64,000 nt of DNA. It comes from Drosophila miranda. Its lineage: Eukaryota > Arthropoda > Insecta > Diptera > Drosophilidae. The stretch spans positions 52,535,271 to 52,599,270 of the forward strand of contig NW_022881603.1 in NCBI RefSeq assembly GCF_003369915.1, read 5' to 3'. The position numbers and the translations under genes are program-made. The notes beneath the pieces were generated by a model. The model was not told the DNA's origin and ran no database searches. It was given only the letters and a program-made list of their open reading frames with translations. Positions 33,812-44,498 of this stretch are shown here, in pieces; position 1 is the first letter of the stretch, and every line of letters begins with the position of its first letter.

Positions 33812-36800
33812 ATGAAGTTATCGTGTCTAGAGCACCAGTCGGAAAATAACCTAAATAAAGTGGAAGAGCGCTCACGATTAAGTTCGAACGAAATCAAAGA
33901 AGATGATTTAAGTTTATATAAGTTTAACAAAGACAAGAAAAACAGAGAAATTGAATTTATTTTGAATAAAAATGCGGATTACGCTTATGTTGGACTAAAT
34001 AATAGCAAACTTAACATCTTTGGTAAAATACCCAGTTTTGTAATTATTAACAAAAATCGAATCAACTTTGAATTACTAGTAGTGGCAGACGAGTCGATGG
34101 GCTATGAGGCTGTGTTAGGTAGGGATTTTATGAATTTATGCAAATTTAAAATTGTAAGTGACATTTGCAAGGAGAAGGAGAGTGAGACAAAAAACGAGTG
34201 TGAAATAAAAAATGAGTGTTTAGAAAAAAATGAGTGTTTAGAAGAAAATGAGTGTTTAGGAGAAAATGAGTGTTTAGAAGAAAATGAGTGTTTAGGAGAA
34301 AATGAGTGTTTAGAAGAAAATGAGTGTTTAGGAGAAAATGAGTGTTTAGAAAAAAATGAGTGGAAAATAGAGAATGAGTGTTTAGGAGAATACGAATGTG
34401 AAGTTAAAGATGAGGGTGATAAAGAGAATAAGCATGAAGTAGAAAGTGGAGGCAAGGTAGAAAATGAGTGTTCTGCAATGGTTGAGTGTCTGGAAGACAG
34501 CGATACCTGCGAGAGCGTAAAAACCAATTTCAACGAACTACCAAGCCAGTATCCAGACAAAGAAAACGACTGGGAGTTGAAAGTAGGGACAGATTGTAGC
34601 CAAGAACTCGCAGGACGACTTAAATACATGTTTAGGACAGCGTATGTAAACGCAGAAAGACCAAACTTACCACAAACCAAGTGGGAAATGAAGTTGAATT
34701 TCGAACACGAAAAACCGTTTCATTGCCCACCTAGAAGACTGTCGTATAGCGAAAAAGCCCAAGTACAGAAAATGATAGACGAATACACAGAAAAAGGTTA
34801 CATCAGAACCAGTGAGTCAGAATACGTTTCGCCTATAGTACTGGTAAAAAAGAATTCGGGAGAGTTGAGACTGTGCGTCGATTATCGCACACTTAATAAA
34901 GGTATGATAAAGGACAATTACCCAACACCTCTGATAGACGACCTACTAGATAAACTGTCAGGGAAAAGACTTTTCACCAAGTTAGACCTGAAGAATGGAT
35001 ACTTCCACGTATTTATGCATAAAGATTCAGTTAAATACACATCGTTCACGACCCCCATGGGACAATACGAATGGTTGAGGATGCCGTTCGGGTTACGAAA
35101 TGCATCGGCGGTGTTTCAAAGATTCACAAACAACATTTTTGCAGATATGGTAAAGGAAGACAAAGTTATAATATACATGGACGATATTATGGTAGCAACA
35201 AAAGATAGTGATAGTCACATGGAAATTTTACAAGAAGTGATGAGACGATTGGTAGAGAATAAACTTGAATTAAGGATTGATAAATGCGAATTCTTACAGT
35301 CAGAAGTTAAGTACCTGGGCTATTCCATATCGGGTAACGGAATTAAACCAGATACGAAGGGATTACAGGCAGTAAAAGGGTTCCCAGTCCCCACGAAAAC
35401 GAACGAAGTGCAGAGTTTCTTAGGGTTATGTTCTTACTTTAGACGGTTCGTAAAAGATTTTTCTACGAAAGCTAAGCCCCTTTATGATTTGGTCAAAAAA
35501 GACAGGAAGTTTGAATTCGGTATCGTAGAACTAGAATGTTTCGAACAACTCAAAAGTAATTTGTTGGAAGCACCGATCTTGGCACTTTACAATCCCAGAG
35601 ATCCGACAGAATTACATTGCGATGCAAGTTCGTTAGGTTTCGGGTCAATTCTAATGCAGAAGAAGGGTGATGGCAGAATGCACCCGGTGTTTTATTTCTC
35701 CAAGCGGACAACAATTACCGAAGCAAAATACCACAGCTTTGAACTGGAGACACTAGCGATAATTTATGCACTACAACGGTTTAGAGTATACGTGCAAGGC
35801 ATACCCTTCAAAATAGTGACAGACTGCAACGCGCTAACTATGACTCTAAACAAAAAAGAACTCAATCCACGCATTGCCCGCTGGGCGTTAGAGTTACAAA
35901 ATTATGACTACAAGTTAGAACACAGGTCAGGAAGTAGAATGCAACACGTAGATGCGCTAAGCAGAGCCGTTCAGATACTCACGGTAGACACAAACACCTT
36001 TGAAGAAAATTTAATTATATGCCAAAACAGAGATAACAAACTGATGGAGCTGAGAGAAACGTTACAGAAATCAGAACACAAACATTATGAGATGAGAAAC
36101 GGAATAATATACAGGAAAAAAGATAACAATACTATCCTATTCTGCGTACCCGAGGAAATGGAAGGCCACGTACTCTATAAGTACCACGATGAACTAGGGC
36201 ACGTCGGTATAGACAAGATGACCGACGCTATATCGAAAAGCTACTGGATCTCAAACGTAAGGTATAAAGCCAAGCGACACATTGAAAACTGTCTAAAATG
36301 CATAGCGTACTCAGCAAAACACGGAAAAGAGGAAGGGTTTTTACACAACATACCAAAAGGGTCAGGACCATTCGAGGTAGTACATATCGACCATTTCGGG
36401 CCAGTCGACAAAGGCAGGGCCAACAAACATGTTTTAGTAGTAATAGACGCGTTCACCAAATTCGTAAGACTTTATACGACCAAAACCACTAGCACAAAGG
36501 AAGCAGTAATTGCAATGAAAGATTATTTCCGAGCTTACAGTAGACCCAGATGCATTGTGTCAGACAGAGGAAGCTGTTTCACGTCAAAAGAGTTTGAAGA
36601 ATTCTTAGAACAGAGCAATGTTAAACACGTAAAGATAGCAACAGGGTCGCCACAGGCCAACGGGCAGGTAGAAAGGGTGAACAGAAGTTTGGGACCCATG
36701 ATTGCAAAGCTTGTTGACCCGGAAAAAGGATTACATTGGGATATGGTAGTGGAAACAGTAGAACACGCGATGAACAACACAATTCAAAGAACAATTAATG

Positions 36801-37270
36801 AACACCCGAGCAGAATGTTGTTTGGGGTCGTACAAAAAGGAAAGGTTTCAGATTTACTAAAAGATCATCAAGACGAACTAACCGAACAGCGGGCAACAAG
36901 GGATATAGAAAAGATTAGAGCAGTAGCAGGCACTCATCAGGAAAAAATACAGTCTTATAACAAACAAGCAACAAATTCAAAGCGAAGGGAGCCACACGTG
37001 TACGTAGATAATGATCTAGTTATGGTGAGAAATTTCGACACTCATACAGGGGTGTCTAAAAAGCTTATCCCGAAGTTCAAAGGACCTTATAAGATATCAA
37101 AGGTGTTAAAAAATGATAGGTATTTGCTAGAAGATGTAGAGGGGTTTCAACAATCAAGGATCCCGTATAAAGGAGTTTGGGCGGTGGCAAATATGAAGCC
37201 GTGGATTGAAAATGGTAATAATGCAAATGTCACAGGGAATCAAAATGAAGAAAATGATTGTAACACGTAA
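33812..37270 (+). CDS. Pol of the gypsy/mdg3-like element (PR-RT-RNase H-IN)
   Basis: An intact 1152-codon frame. The N-terminal part has a protease-like fold signature (LLVVADESMGYEAVLGRDFM) but no obvious DTG/DSG in view. It is followed by a repetitive Cys/Glu/Asn tract (about residues 125-215) with units ECLGEN/ECLEEN. RT shows LRLCVDYRTLNK, KLDLKNGYFHVFM and YMDD (~454). RNase H has LHCDASSLGFGSIL. Integrase has an HHCC finger (HDELGH...CLKC) and D-D-35-E with Asp ~858 (HIDHFGP), Asp ~916 (VSDRGSCF) and Glu ~952 (GQVERVNR). The frame is open upstream of the ATG past the gag stop, so -1 frameshifting or reinitiation could express it. Confidence 0.92.
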   Translation: MKLSCLEHQSENNLNKVEERSRLSSNEIKEDDLSLYKFNKDKKNREIEFILNKNADYAYVGLNNSKLNIFGKIPSFVIINKNRINFELLVVADESMGYEAVLGRDFMNLCKFKIVSDICKEKESETKNECEIKNECLEKNECLEENECLGENECLEENECLGENECLEENECLGENECLEKNEWKIENECLGEYECEVKDEGDKENKHEVESGGKVENECSAMVECLEDSDTCESVKTNFNELPSQYPDKENDWELKVGTDCSQELAGRLKYMFRTAYVNAERPNLPQTKWEMKLNFEHEKPFHCPPRRLSYSEKAQVQKMIDEYTEKGYIRTSESEYVSPIVLVKKNSGELRLCVDYRTLNKGMIKDNYPTPLIDDLLDKLSGKRLFTKLDLKNGYFHVFMHKDSVKYTSFTTPMGQYEWLRMPFGLRNASAVFQRFTNNIFADMVKEDKVIIYMDDIMVATKDSDSHMEILQEVMRRLVENKLELRIDKCEFLQSEVKYLGYSISGNGIKPDTKGLQAVKGFPVPTKTNEVQSFLGLCSYFRRFVKDFSTKAKPLYDLVKKDRKFEFGIVELECFEQLKSNLLEAPILALYNPRDPTELHCDASSLGFGSILMQKKGDGRMHPVFYFSKRTTITEAKYHSFELETLAIIYALQRFRVYVQGIPFKIVTDCNALTMTLNKKELNPRIARWALELQNYDYKLEHRSGSRMQHVDALSRAVQILTVDTNTFEENLIICQNRDNKLMELRETLQKSEHKHYEMRNGIIYRKKDNNTILFCVPEEMEGHVLYKYHDELGHVGIDKMTDAISKSYWISNVRYKAKRHIENCLKCIAYSAKHGKEEGFLHNIPKGSGPFEVVHIDHFGPVDKGRANKHVLVVIDAFTKFVRLYTTKTTSTKEAVIAMKDYFRAYSRPRCIVSDRGSCFTSKEFEEFLEQSNVKHVKIATGSPQANGQVERVNRSLGPMIAKLVDPEKGLHWDMVVETVEHAMNNTIQRTINEHPSRMLFGVVQKGKVSDLLKDHQDELTEQRATRDIEKIRAVAGTHQEKIQSYNKQATNSKRREPHVYVDNDLVMVRNFDTHTGVSKKLIPKFKGPYKISKVLKNDRYLLEDVEGFQQSRIPYKGVWAVANMKPWIENGNNANVTGNQNEENDCNT
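34185..34400 (+). repeat. 18-bp minisatellite inside pol
   Basis: About twelve copies of GAGTGTTTAGGAGAAAAT-like units, in frame, coding for ECLGEN/ECLEEN/ECLEKN. It lies between the protease-like region and RT. Because the unit length is a multiple of three, copy number can change without breaking pol. Confidence 0.95.
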
Positions 37271-37377
37271 ACTTAGAATATTAAGAGTAAACCACACCCA
37301 ACTGTAATAAATCAACCTATCTAGAAACTAAATTAAATGTAAGGAGTTCAGGAGCACTCCGGTCAGGATGGCCGAAT
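37271..37377 (+). other. post-pol spacer of the gypsy/mdg3-like element
   Basis: 107 bases between the pol stop and the 3' LTR. No strong polypurine tract is visible just before TGTAGC; the last bases read GGCCGAAT. Confidence 0.6.
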
Positions 37378-37670
37378 TGTAGCAAGGTAAGAATTAGTGA
37401 GGCATTCAACTAGTATTTAAAATAGCATACAGCGCGCATTGGTATTTACCGCACCATCGATACACTCGGTGGGAAATACCAATAGTGAGATATCGGATAA
37501 GAAACATCGAGAAGAGAGTGAGTGCACTTTGTAAATGGCGATTGTGAGAGACGGACGCGCAGCTAATAAAAAAGAGTTACATTAAATCACCGGGTTTGTG
37601 TTTTTATAACTATGCAGTTCACTCACGCACCGATATTGGTCACTACGATTCCCGGGTTAGACGGCCTACA
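37378..37670 (+). repeat. 3' LTR of the gypsy/mdg3-like element
   Basis: Near-identical to 32305-32597, ending GGCCTACA followed by the ACAT duplication (37671-37674) and the host sequence GTAGGTTTC. Confidence 0.92.
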
Positions 37671-37674
37671 ACAT

Positions 37675-37866
37675 GTAGGTAGGTTTCTAAACTGTGACGA
37701 AATTCCTATTCCAACGGTCACATGGCGGTCAAGTTATCAGGAAAGTGGCGTCTTCATTGATGTTGATCGTTTGGATTTGAATTTGTATACGCGTGTGGAG
37801 GAGCATCGAACGGGCAGTGGACACATTCAACCAGGTGGCAGCGAAGTGGAGCGGCTGGCCTGCTGA
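37675..37866 (+). pseudogene. gene X truncated 3' exon, start of unit C
   Basis: Same truncated exon as 14519-14716, directly after the gypsy/mdg3-like element's TSD, ending at the unit junction with RhoGAP 3' flank. The element thus split this exon region from its upstream sequence at 32202-32300. Confidence 0.55.
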
Positions 37867-38230
37867 TAATCCTCTATCGTTTGATATGGGTTGAACATTT
37901 CAAGTGTTCCACTGGGGAGAATCCGCTTTGCACCCGGTTCCTTGTTTTGTGTTAATGCAATAGAGGTGTTTTTCCCTAGATAACATTCAATTTTGTTTCA
38001 AGTATGGCACTGCACATACACACAAGCCATGGTTCGACGATAATTTACAGATAATTTCCACTCATCATATCCTCAGAATGGATTAGTGCTTTGGGTACAT
38101 TCAAGTCTTTATTACGTCGCATACAAAAGTGTTTACAGTTTCAGTTTAGCCGCATTTATGGCATAGCTGCAGGATGATCGAAATGGTGTTATATAACTAA
38201 ACGGCTGGGTGCAGTGATCCATATGGATTT

Positions 38231-39700
38231 CTACTTCTTACGCTCTGCCTCCTCCATGGCGCGCATCATTTTGGCATCATGCTTCTCGTGATGCTCCCTT
38301 ATGGCACGCTGGAGCTCCTCGCGATGACCTGCAGCGGTGTGCCTGAAAGGAGCGAGTGGAATCAATGAGCTGTGTCCCAAAGGAACGCAACGGAGTGGAG
38401 ACAATGTGCTACCTTGTCCGTTTTGCTTGTTAAACTGCTTGATGAGGCGACGCTTCTTGGAGGACTCCGGAAGGCTCTGAATGTGCGCGTACAGCTGCGC
38501 CAGTGCAGTGTCCGTGTAATTGCTGTTGTTTGCCGCTGCCGTGGCGGCACGATCTACAAAAGTGTACACCGTGTTGACCGTCGAGTCGTCCGAGATGGAT
38601 TCTTCAAGGGTTTGCTCCGGTGACATGGTTTTTTTGCGTTTGCGCTCAAGAAAGTACGCCCGAATATCGGTGGCTAGCTTTCCGGGAACTTCGAAGATTT
38701 CCAGACCCTGCTGAATAATGTAGGACACAATGCTGGACATCTTCTTCGCCGTATAGTGGAGCGCCTCAGGCGGCATTTGCCTGGGGCAAATCAGGTGCGG
38801 TGTAAACAAGATGGCCAAATTCTCCGCGGACATCTTGTTGCTCTCCTCACGCGCTGCCACCGAATGGAGCATTTTAATAATGTGCTGCAGTAACTTGCGA
38901 TGCTCTTCGGGGAGCAGGAGGAGCAGCTGCACCGAGTTGAGAAGATGTTGTTGGCGCTCTGCGGTAGCCGCCACCTGACCCCCCATTAATGCCTGGCTAA
39001 GCGGCGCTATCTGAAGATGTGCTGGATAGTGGGCGTCTGTAAGCAAAGGCTCTGGCAGCTCGGCCAGAAAGCTCTTAAAAAGCAGTGGCACAGTCGTGAG
39101 CCGAGAATCCTGTCAGTTCCAAATCCAAGGGCTGGTCGTGCTGTATGTGCATTCGTAGCTCGTTCTGCCTGGAAACGGCTCCTGTCTTGCGAAATAGTCC
39201 CTCCTGGGTGAGATCTGCAGAATAGCATTTCCGCAGTTAGAATAATTCAATTTTCCGGACTCTCCCTGTCACTTACTCTTCTCCAGCATAAGAAACTCTT
39301 TGAGCTCCTCCAGGTGCATCAGAAAGCCTGCATCAATTTGTTGCTGCAGCGTTTCAGTGGGACTGTTGCCCGCCGACTTACTGCCTGCCCCAGCCGTGCA
39401 GCCTGTGGCAGGTCCGCGATTCTTCTTGGAGAGGCGATTCCACTTCTTTATCTTGCCCTTATCTTCGTAGACGATTTCATGGCACGGCATGTCGAACCTG
39501 CAACCCATAAATCGGTAAGCACTATATTTCGATGGGATCGCAGCGTCGCTCGTGGCAACTTACTCGTCGGTGTTTAGTTCCAGCTCGAAGGAGAGGTGCA
39601 TGCGCACCAGAGACTTGTATTTTTCATAATTGCTGTTGCGAATGCGTGTCGCTAGGTCGCGGTCATTAAATTCATTGATGTTGGCGTATTCCATGTCCAT
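38231..39700 (-). pseudogene. RhoGAP gene, unit C, frameshift in exon 3
   Basis: Exons 39564-39700, 39277-39497 and 38231-39214. Exons 1 and 2 are intact apart from a Met-to-Ile change. In exon 3 an extra base near 39081 (TTAAAAAGCAG against TTAAAAACAG) shifts the frame early in the GAP domain, so the protein would end soon after the catalytic arginine. A six-base deletion at about 38920 removes two leucines downstream. Confidence 0.85.
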
Positions 39701-40060
39701 TGTTATACGCAAGGGCGTATACAGGGCGACAGCAGTAGCCAAAGCAACAAAACAACAACAGCACAGCACAAACGAAAAGGACTTCCGTAGATTCGAATCC
39801 CAGCACTCACACGCTCACTTTAACAAATATTACTTTTCTAAAAGTACAATATAGAAGGTTTGTGGCCTGACAGCATATTTGTTGATAGCTTTACTGGTGG
39901 AATTTAATTGCGGAAAATTGGGCGAGACGCGCTGCAAAAATTGAAATATTGAACTGGCAGAGCTGTCACTGGCGTCCAAAGAACATTTTGTGCGAAAACG
40001 CCATGTCAATGTTAAAGAATTATAAGCTGTACACTAATGCTTCTTTATTTACAGCTGAAA

Positions 40061-40192
40061 TTAGTTAGTAAATCTCTTAAAGAACTCGAAATTACAAATT
40101 TCGGACCAGCCGATTGAGGCGCCCATACACATGGCGCCAAAGCTGGCCGATAAACCGGCTATATACTGTGGTAGGACCGATCCCTTGGACAT
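40061..40192 (-). pseudogene. sugar transporter first-exon remnant, unit C
   Basis: As in unit B: 43 codons, MSKGSV followed by the helix GLSASFGAMCMGASIGWS, then unrelated residues to a stop. Kept open in units B, C and D but frameshifted in A and F. Confidence 0.5.
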
Positions 40193-40481
40193 GTTGTGTT
40201 CTGTTCTGTTCTGTTCTCCGTGATGCAAAAAATGGAACTGAAACTGACACGCAGACCGTTATTTGGCTTGACAAATTGCCCTGCATGAGATAACCAAAGC
40301 GTCGACGCTGGCGTACAACTGGCACGCTGGCAGAGGGGGAAATACTTGAAGTTGGAGAGAGTCGTAAATCAGATTCTACAGTTTCCCTTTAGAACGGCGG
40401 CGGAGGCAGAGGTGTGGAAAGCGCGCTTTAACGTAAGCAAAAGTCCCCAAAAAGCAATCGGAATCTGAAACAGCTAATTAA

Positions 40482-41027
40482 ATGACTGCTGATATGCCAC
40501 CGCCACCTCCACTCACCCCCAATACACACACCCCGCCTATTGTTATAAGAACAATCAAGTGCCTCTATAACAATCCGTTCGCTGCCAGTCGGCTATCTGG
40601 AGCTACTGATTATACTTTTGCGCGGAAGTTGGGCACTTTATGTTTCATCTTGCTACGCTACGAAAATGGTATTTATTACACACAGATTGAATCAGTATCG
40701 GATCACCGCAAAATTATATATCTGCTATAGGAAACATCAGCCAGAACTATAATTTGTACTGGATCGTGCTTTAATATCACTATACGCTCATACATAAGTA
40801 CCAAATATAGATAGTTGGGTATGTTGCGTGGGGAGCCCAACATCCATTTTGAAAGATACAGATTTATTGGTCATCTGACTTTAGGAGCACATGCATGCAG
40901 GATACTTCCAATTCTAGAAATCCAATATATCTATGTGGAATTCCACTTACAAGAGTATTTCATTTTCGGCGTAAGGCTTCATTTCCGGGTCATTTTTCTA
41001 TTTATTGCATCGTGTGAAAGTAGATAA
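40482..41027 (+). pseudogene. gene X 5' part, unit C
   Basis: Copy of 17277-17822. The shared TAG is at 40728-40730, and a second stop (TGG to TAG) occurs near 40813. A change of Asn-Leu to Lys-Leu and Tyr to Cys is seen before the first stop. Non-functional if the post-TAG part is coding. Confidence 0.45.
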
Positions 41028-41048
41028 TAGCATTACCTACCAAAATAA

Positions 41049-41321
41049 TTGAATGGGCGTAAATCGCCTGGAGAGCATCTAATCTGGCTCTTAACACACA
41101 TCATCGTACTCATCACGCCGAAAACACATGTAGGTAGGTTTCTAAACTGTGACAAAATTCCTATTCCAACCGTCACATGGCGGTCAAGTTATCAGGAAAG
41201 TGGCGTCCTCATTGATGTTGATCGTTTGGATTTGAATTTGTATACGCGTGTGGAGGAGCATCGAACGGGCAGTGGACACATTCAACCAGGTGGCAGCGAA
41301 GTGGAGCGGCTGGCCTGCTGA
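41049..41321 (+). pseudogene. gene X 3' exon truncated, unit C/D boundary
   Basis: As 17844-18116, cut after HIQP at 41289 where the RhoGAP 3' flank of unit D begins. Confidence 0.5.
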
Positions 41322-41685
41322 TAATCGTCTATCGTTTGATATGGGTTGAACATTTCAAGTGTTCCACTGGGGAGAATCCGCTTTGCACCCGGTTCCTTGT
41401 TTTGTGTTAATGCAATAGAGGTGTTTTTCCCTAGATAACATTCTATTTTGTTTCAAGTATGGCACTGCACATACACACAAGCCATGGTTCGACGATAATT
41501 TACAGATAATTTCCACTCATCATATCCTCAGAATGGATTAGTGCTTTGGGTACATTCAAGTCTTTATTACGTCGCATACAAAAGTGTTTACAGTTTCAGT
41601 TTAGCCGCATTTATGGCATAGCTGCAGGATGATCGAAATGGTGTTATATAACGAAACGGCTGGGTGCAGTGATCCATATGGATTT

Positions 41686-43157
41686 CTACTTCTTACGCTC
41701 TGCCTCCTCCATGGCGCGCATCATTTTGGCATCATGCTTCTCGTGATGCTCCCTTATGGCACGCTGGAGCTCCTCGCGATGACCTGCAGCGGTGTGCCTG
41801 AAAGGAGCGAGTGAAATCAATGAGCTGTGTCCCAAAGGAACGCAACGGAGTGGAGACAATGTGCTACCTTGTCCGTTTTGCTTGTTAAACTGCTTGATGA
41901 GGCGACGCTTCTTGGAGGACTCCGGAAGGCTCTGAATGTGCGCGTACAGCTGCGCCAGTGCAGTGTCCGTGTAATTGCTGTTGTTTGCCGCTGCCGTGGC
42001 GGCACGATCTACAAAAGTGTACACCGTGTTGACCGTCGAGTCGTCCGAGATGGATTCTTCAAGGGTTTGCTCCGGTGACATGGTTTTTTTGCGTTTGCGC
42101 TCAAGAAAGTACGCCCGAATATCGGTGGCTAGCTTTCCGGGAACTTCGAAGATTTCCCGACCCTGCTGAATCATGTAGGACACAATGCTGGACATCTTCT
42201 TCGCCGTATAGTGGAGCGCCTCAGGCGGCATTTGCCTGGGGCAAATCAGGTGCGGTGTAAACAAGATGGCCAAATTCTCCGCGGACATCTTGTTGCTCTC
42301 CTCACGCGCTGCCACCGAATGGAGCATTTTAATAATGTGCTGCAGTAGCTCGCGATGCTCTTCGGGGAGCAGGAGAAGGAGCAGCTGCACCGAGTTGAGA
42401 AGATGTTGTTGGCGCTCTGCGGTAGCCGCCACCTGACCCCCCATTAATGCCTGGCTAAGCGGCGCTATCTGAAGATGTGCTGGATAGTGGGCGTCTGTAA
42501 GCAAAAGCTCTGGCAGCTCGGCCAGAAAGCTCTTAAAAACAGTGGCACAGTCGTGAGCCGAGAATCCTGTCAGTTCCAAATCCAAGGGCTGGTCGTGCTG
42601 TATGTGCATTCGTAGCTCGTTCTGCCTGGAAACGGCTCCTGTCTTTCGAAATAGTCCCTCCTGGGTGAGATCTGCAGAATAGCATTTCCGCATTTAGAAT
42701 AATTCAATTTTCCGGACTCTCCCTGTCACTTACTCTTCTCCAGCATAAGAAACTCTTTGAGCTCCTCCAGGTGCATCAGAAAGCCTGCATCAATTTGTTG
42801 CTGCAGCGTTTCAGTGGGACTTTTGCCCGCCGACTTACTGCCTGCCCCAGCCGTGCAGCCTGTGGCAGGTCCGCGATTCTTCTTGGAGAGGCGATTCCAC
42901 TTCTTTATCTTGCCCTTATCTTCGTAGACGATTTCATGGCACGGCATGTCGAACCTGCAACCAATAAATCGGTAAGCACTATATTTCGATGGGATGGCAG
43001 CGTAGCTCGTGGCAACTTACTCGTCGGTGTTTAGTTCCAGCTCGAAGGAGAGGTGCATGCGCACCAGAGACTTGTATTTTTCATAATTGCTGTTGCGCAT
43101 GCGTGTCGCTAGATCGCGGTCATTAAATTCATTGATGTTGGCGTATTCCATGTCCAT
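41686..43157 (-). CDS. RhoGAP protein (RhoGAP54D/ARHGAP19-like), unit D, intact
   Basis: Three exons, 43021-43157, 42734-42954 and 41686-42671, with GT/AG introns; the sum is 1344 nt and stays in frame, giving 447 residues. It starts MDMEYANINEFNDRDLATR. The GAP domain (about residues 120-330) contains the arginine finger in GLFRKTG, then NKMSAENLAILFTPHLICP. The C-terminus is basic and helical (HREELQRAIREHHEKHDAK). It would accelerate GTP hydrolysis on a Rho-family GTPase, likely RhoA (Rho1), with a role in cytokinesis known for ARHGAP19. One conserved position is altered: ELPEPLL in other units is ELPELLL here. The exon 3 reading assumes no further intron. Confidence 0.8.
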
Positions 43158-43931
43158 TGTTATACGCAAGGGCGTATACAGGGCGACAGCAGTAGCCAAA
43201 GCAACAAAACAACAACAGCACAGCACATACGAAAAGGACTTCCGTAGATTCGAATCCCAGCACTCCCACGCTCACTTTAACAAATATTACTTTTCTAAAA
43301 GTTCAATATAGAAGGTTTGTGGCCTGACAGCATATTTGTTGATAGCTTTGCTGGTGGAATTTAATTGCGGAAAATTGGGCGAGACGCGCTGCAAAAATTG
43401 AAATATTGAACTGGCAGAGCTGTCACTGGCGTCCAAAGAACATTTTGTGCGAAAACGCCATGTCAATGTTAAAGAATTATAAGCTGTACACTAATGCTTC
43501 TTTATTTACAGCTGAAATTAGTTAGTAAATCTCTTAAAGAACTCGAAATTACAAATTTCGGACCAGCCGATTGAGGCGCCCATACACATGGCGCCAAAGC
43601 TGGCCGATAAATCGGCTATATACTGTGGTAGGACCGATCCCTTGGACATGTTGTGTTCTGTTCTGTTCTCCGTGATGCAATAAATGGAACAAACTGACAC
43701 GCAGACCGTTATTTGGCTTGACAAATTGCCCTGCATGAGATAACCAAAGCGTCGACGCTGGCGTACAACTGGCACGCTGGCAGAGGGGGAAATACTTGAA
43801 GTTGGAGAGAGTTGTAAATCAGATTCTACAGTTTCCCTTTAGAACGGCGGCGGAGGCAGAGGTGTGGAAAGCGCGCTTTAACGTAAGCAAAAGTCCCCAA
43901 AAAGCAATCGGAATCTGAAACAGCTAATTAA
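43158..43931. promoter_or_regulatory. divergent intergenic region, unit D
   Basis: Region between the RhoGAP and gene X starts; only the transporter remnant (43518-43649) is recognisable. It would hold both promoters if these genes are transcribed. Confidence 0.4.
43518..43649 (-). pseudogene. sugar transporter first-exon remnant, unit D
   Basis: As in units B and C, with a Gly-to-Asp change in the helix (YIADLSASFG). Upstream of it the GAACATGTCC context is kept. Confidence 0.5.
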
Positions 43932-44477
43932 ATGACTGCTGATATGCCACCGCCACCTCCACCCACCCCCAATACACACACCCCGCCTATTGTTATAAGA
44001 ACAATCAAGTGCCTCTATAACAATCCGTTCGCTGCCAGTCGGCTATCTGAAGCTACTGATTATACTTTTGCGCGGAAGTTAGGCACTTTATGTTTCATCT
44101 TGCTACGCTACGAAAATGGTATTTATTACACACAGATTGAATCAGTATCGGATCACCGCAAAATTATATATCTGCTATAGGAAACATCAGCCAGAACTAT
44201 AATTTGTACTGGATCGTGCTTTAATATCACTATACGCTCATACATAAGTACCAAATATAGATGGTTGGGTATGTTGCGTGGGGAGCCCAACATCCATTTT
44301 GAAAGATACAGATTTATTGGTCATCTGACTTTAGGAGCACATGCATGCAGGATACTTCCAATTCTATAAATCCAATATATCTATGTGGAATTCCACTTAC
44401 AAGAGTATTTCATTTTCGGCGTAAGGCTTCATTTCCGGGTCATTTTTCTATTTATTGCATCGTGTGAAAGTAGATAA
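43932..44477 (+). pseudogene. gene X 5' part, unit D
   Basis: Copy of 17277-17822 with TAG at 44178-44180 and an additional TAA near 44366 (TCTAGAAAT to TCTATAAAT). The Pro-rich start is intact. Confidence 0.45.
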
Positions 44478-44498
44478 TAGCATTACCTACCAAAATAA

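Larger units (their letters stand above)
32305..37670 (+). mobile_element. young gypsy/mdg3-like LTR retrotransposon
   Basis: A complete 5366-bp element with 293-bp LTRs (32305-32597 and 37378-37670), two open frames and a four-base target duplication. The LTRs differ at about three positions by eye (near 32322, 32422 and 32546), roughly 1%, which implies a recent insertion. It is the only transposon in the window with both genes undamaged. No env gene. Similarity to the mdg3/micropia/blastopia group is suggested by size, LTR length and a leucine-tRNA-like primer site, but I could not name the family. Confidence 0.9.
37671..41125. repeat. host amplicon unit C
   Basis: A complete 3455-bp unit without transposons: truncated gene X exon (37675-37866), RhoGAP (38231-39700), transporter remnant (40061-40192), gene X 5' part (40482-41027) and the start of the next exon (41049). 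Confidence 0.93.

Noticed and set aside
34102..34680. Minus-strand frame with SKHSFSPKHSFS repeats
   Set aside because: Mirror image of the in-frame minisatellite of pol on the plus strand.
37280..37377. Possible env gene after pol of the gypsy/mdg3-like element
   Set aside because: Only 107 bases separate the pol stop and the LTR, with no open frame.
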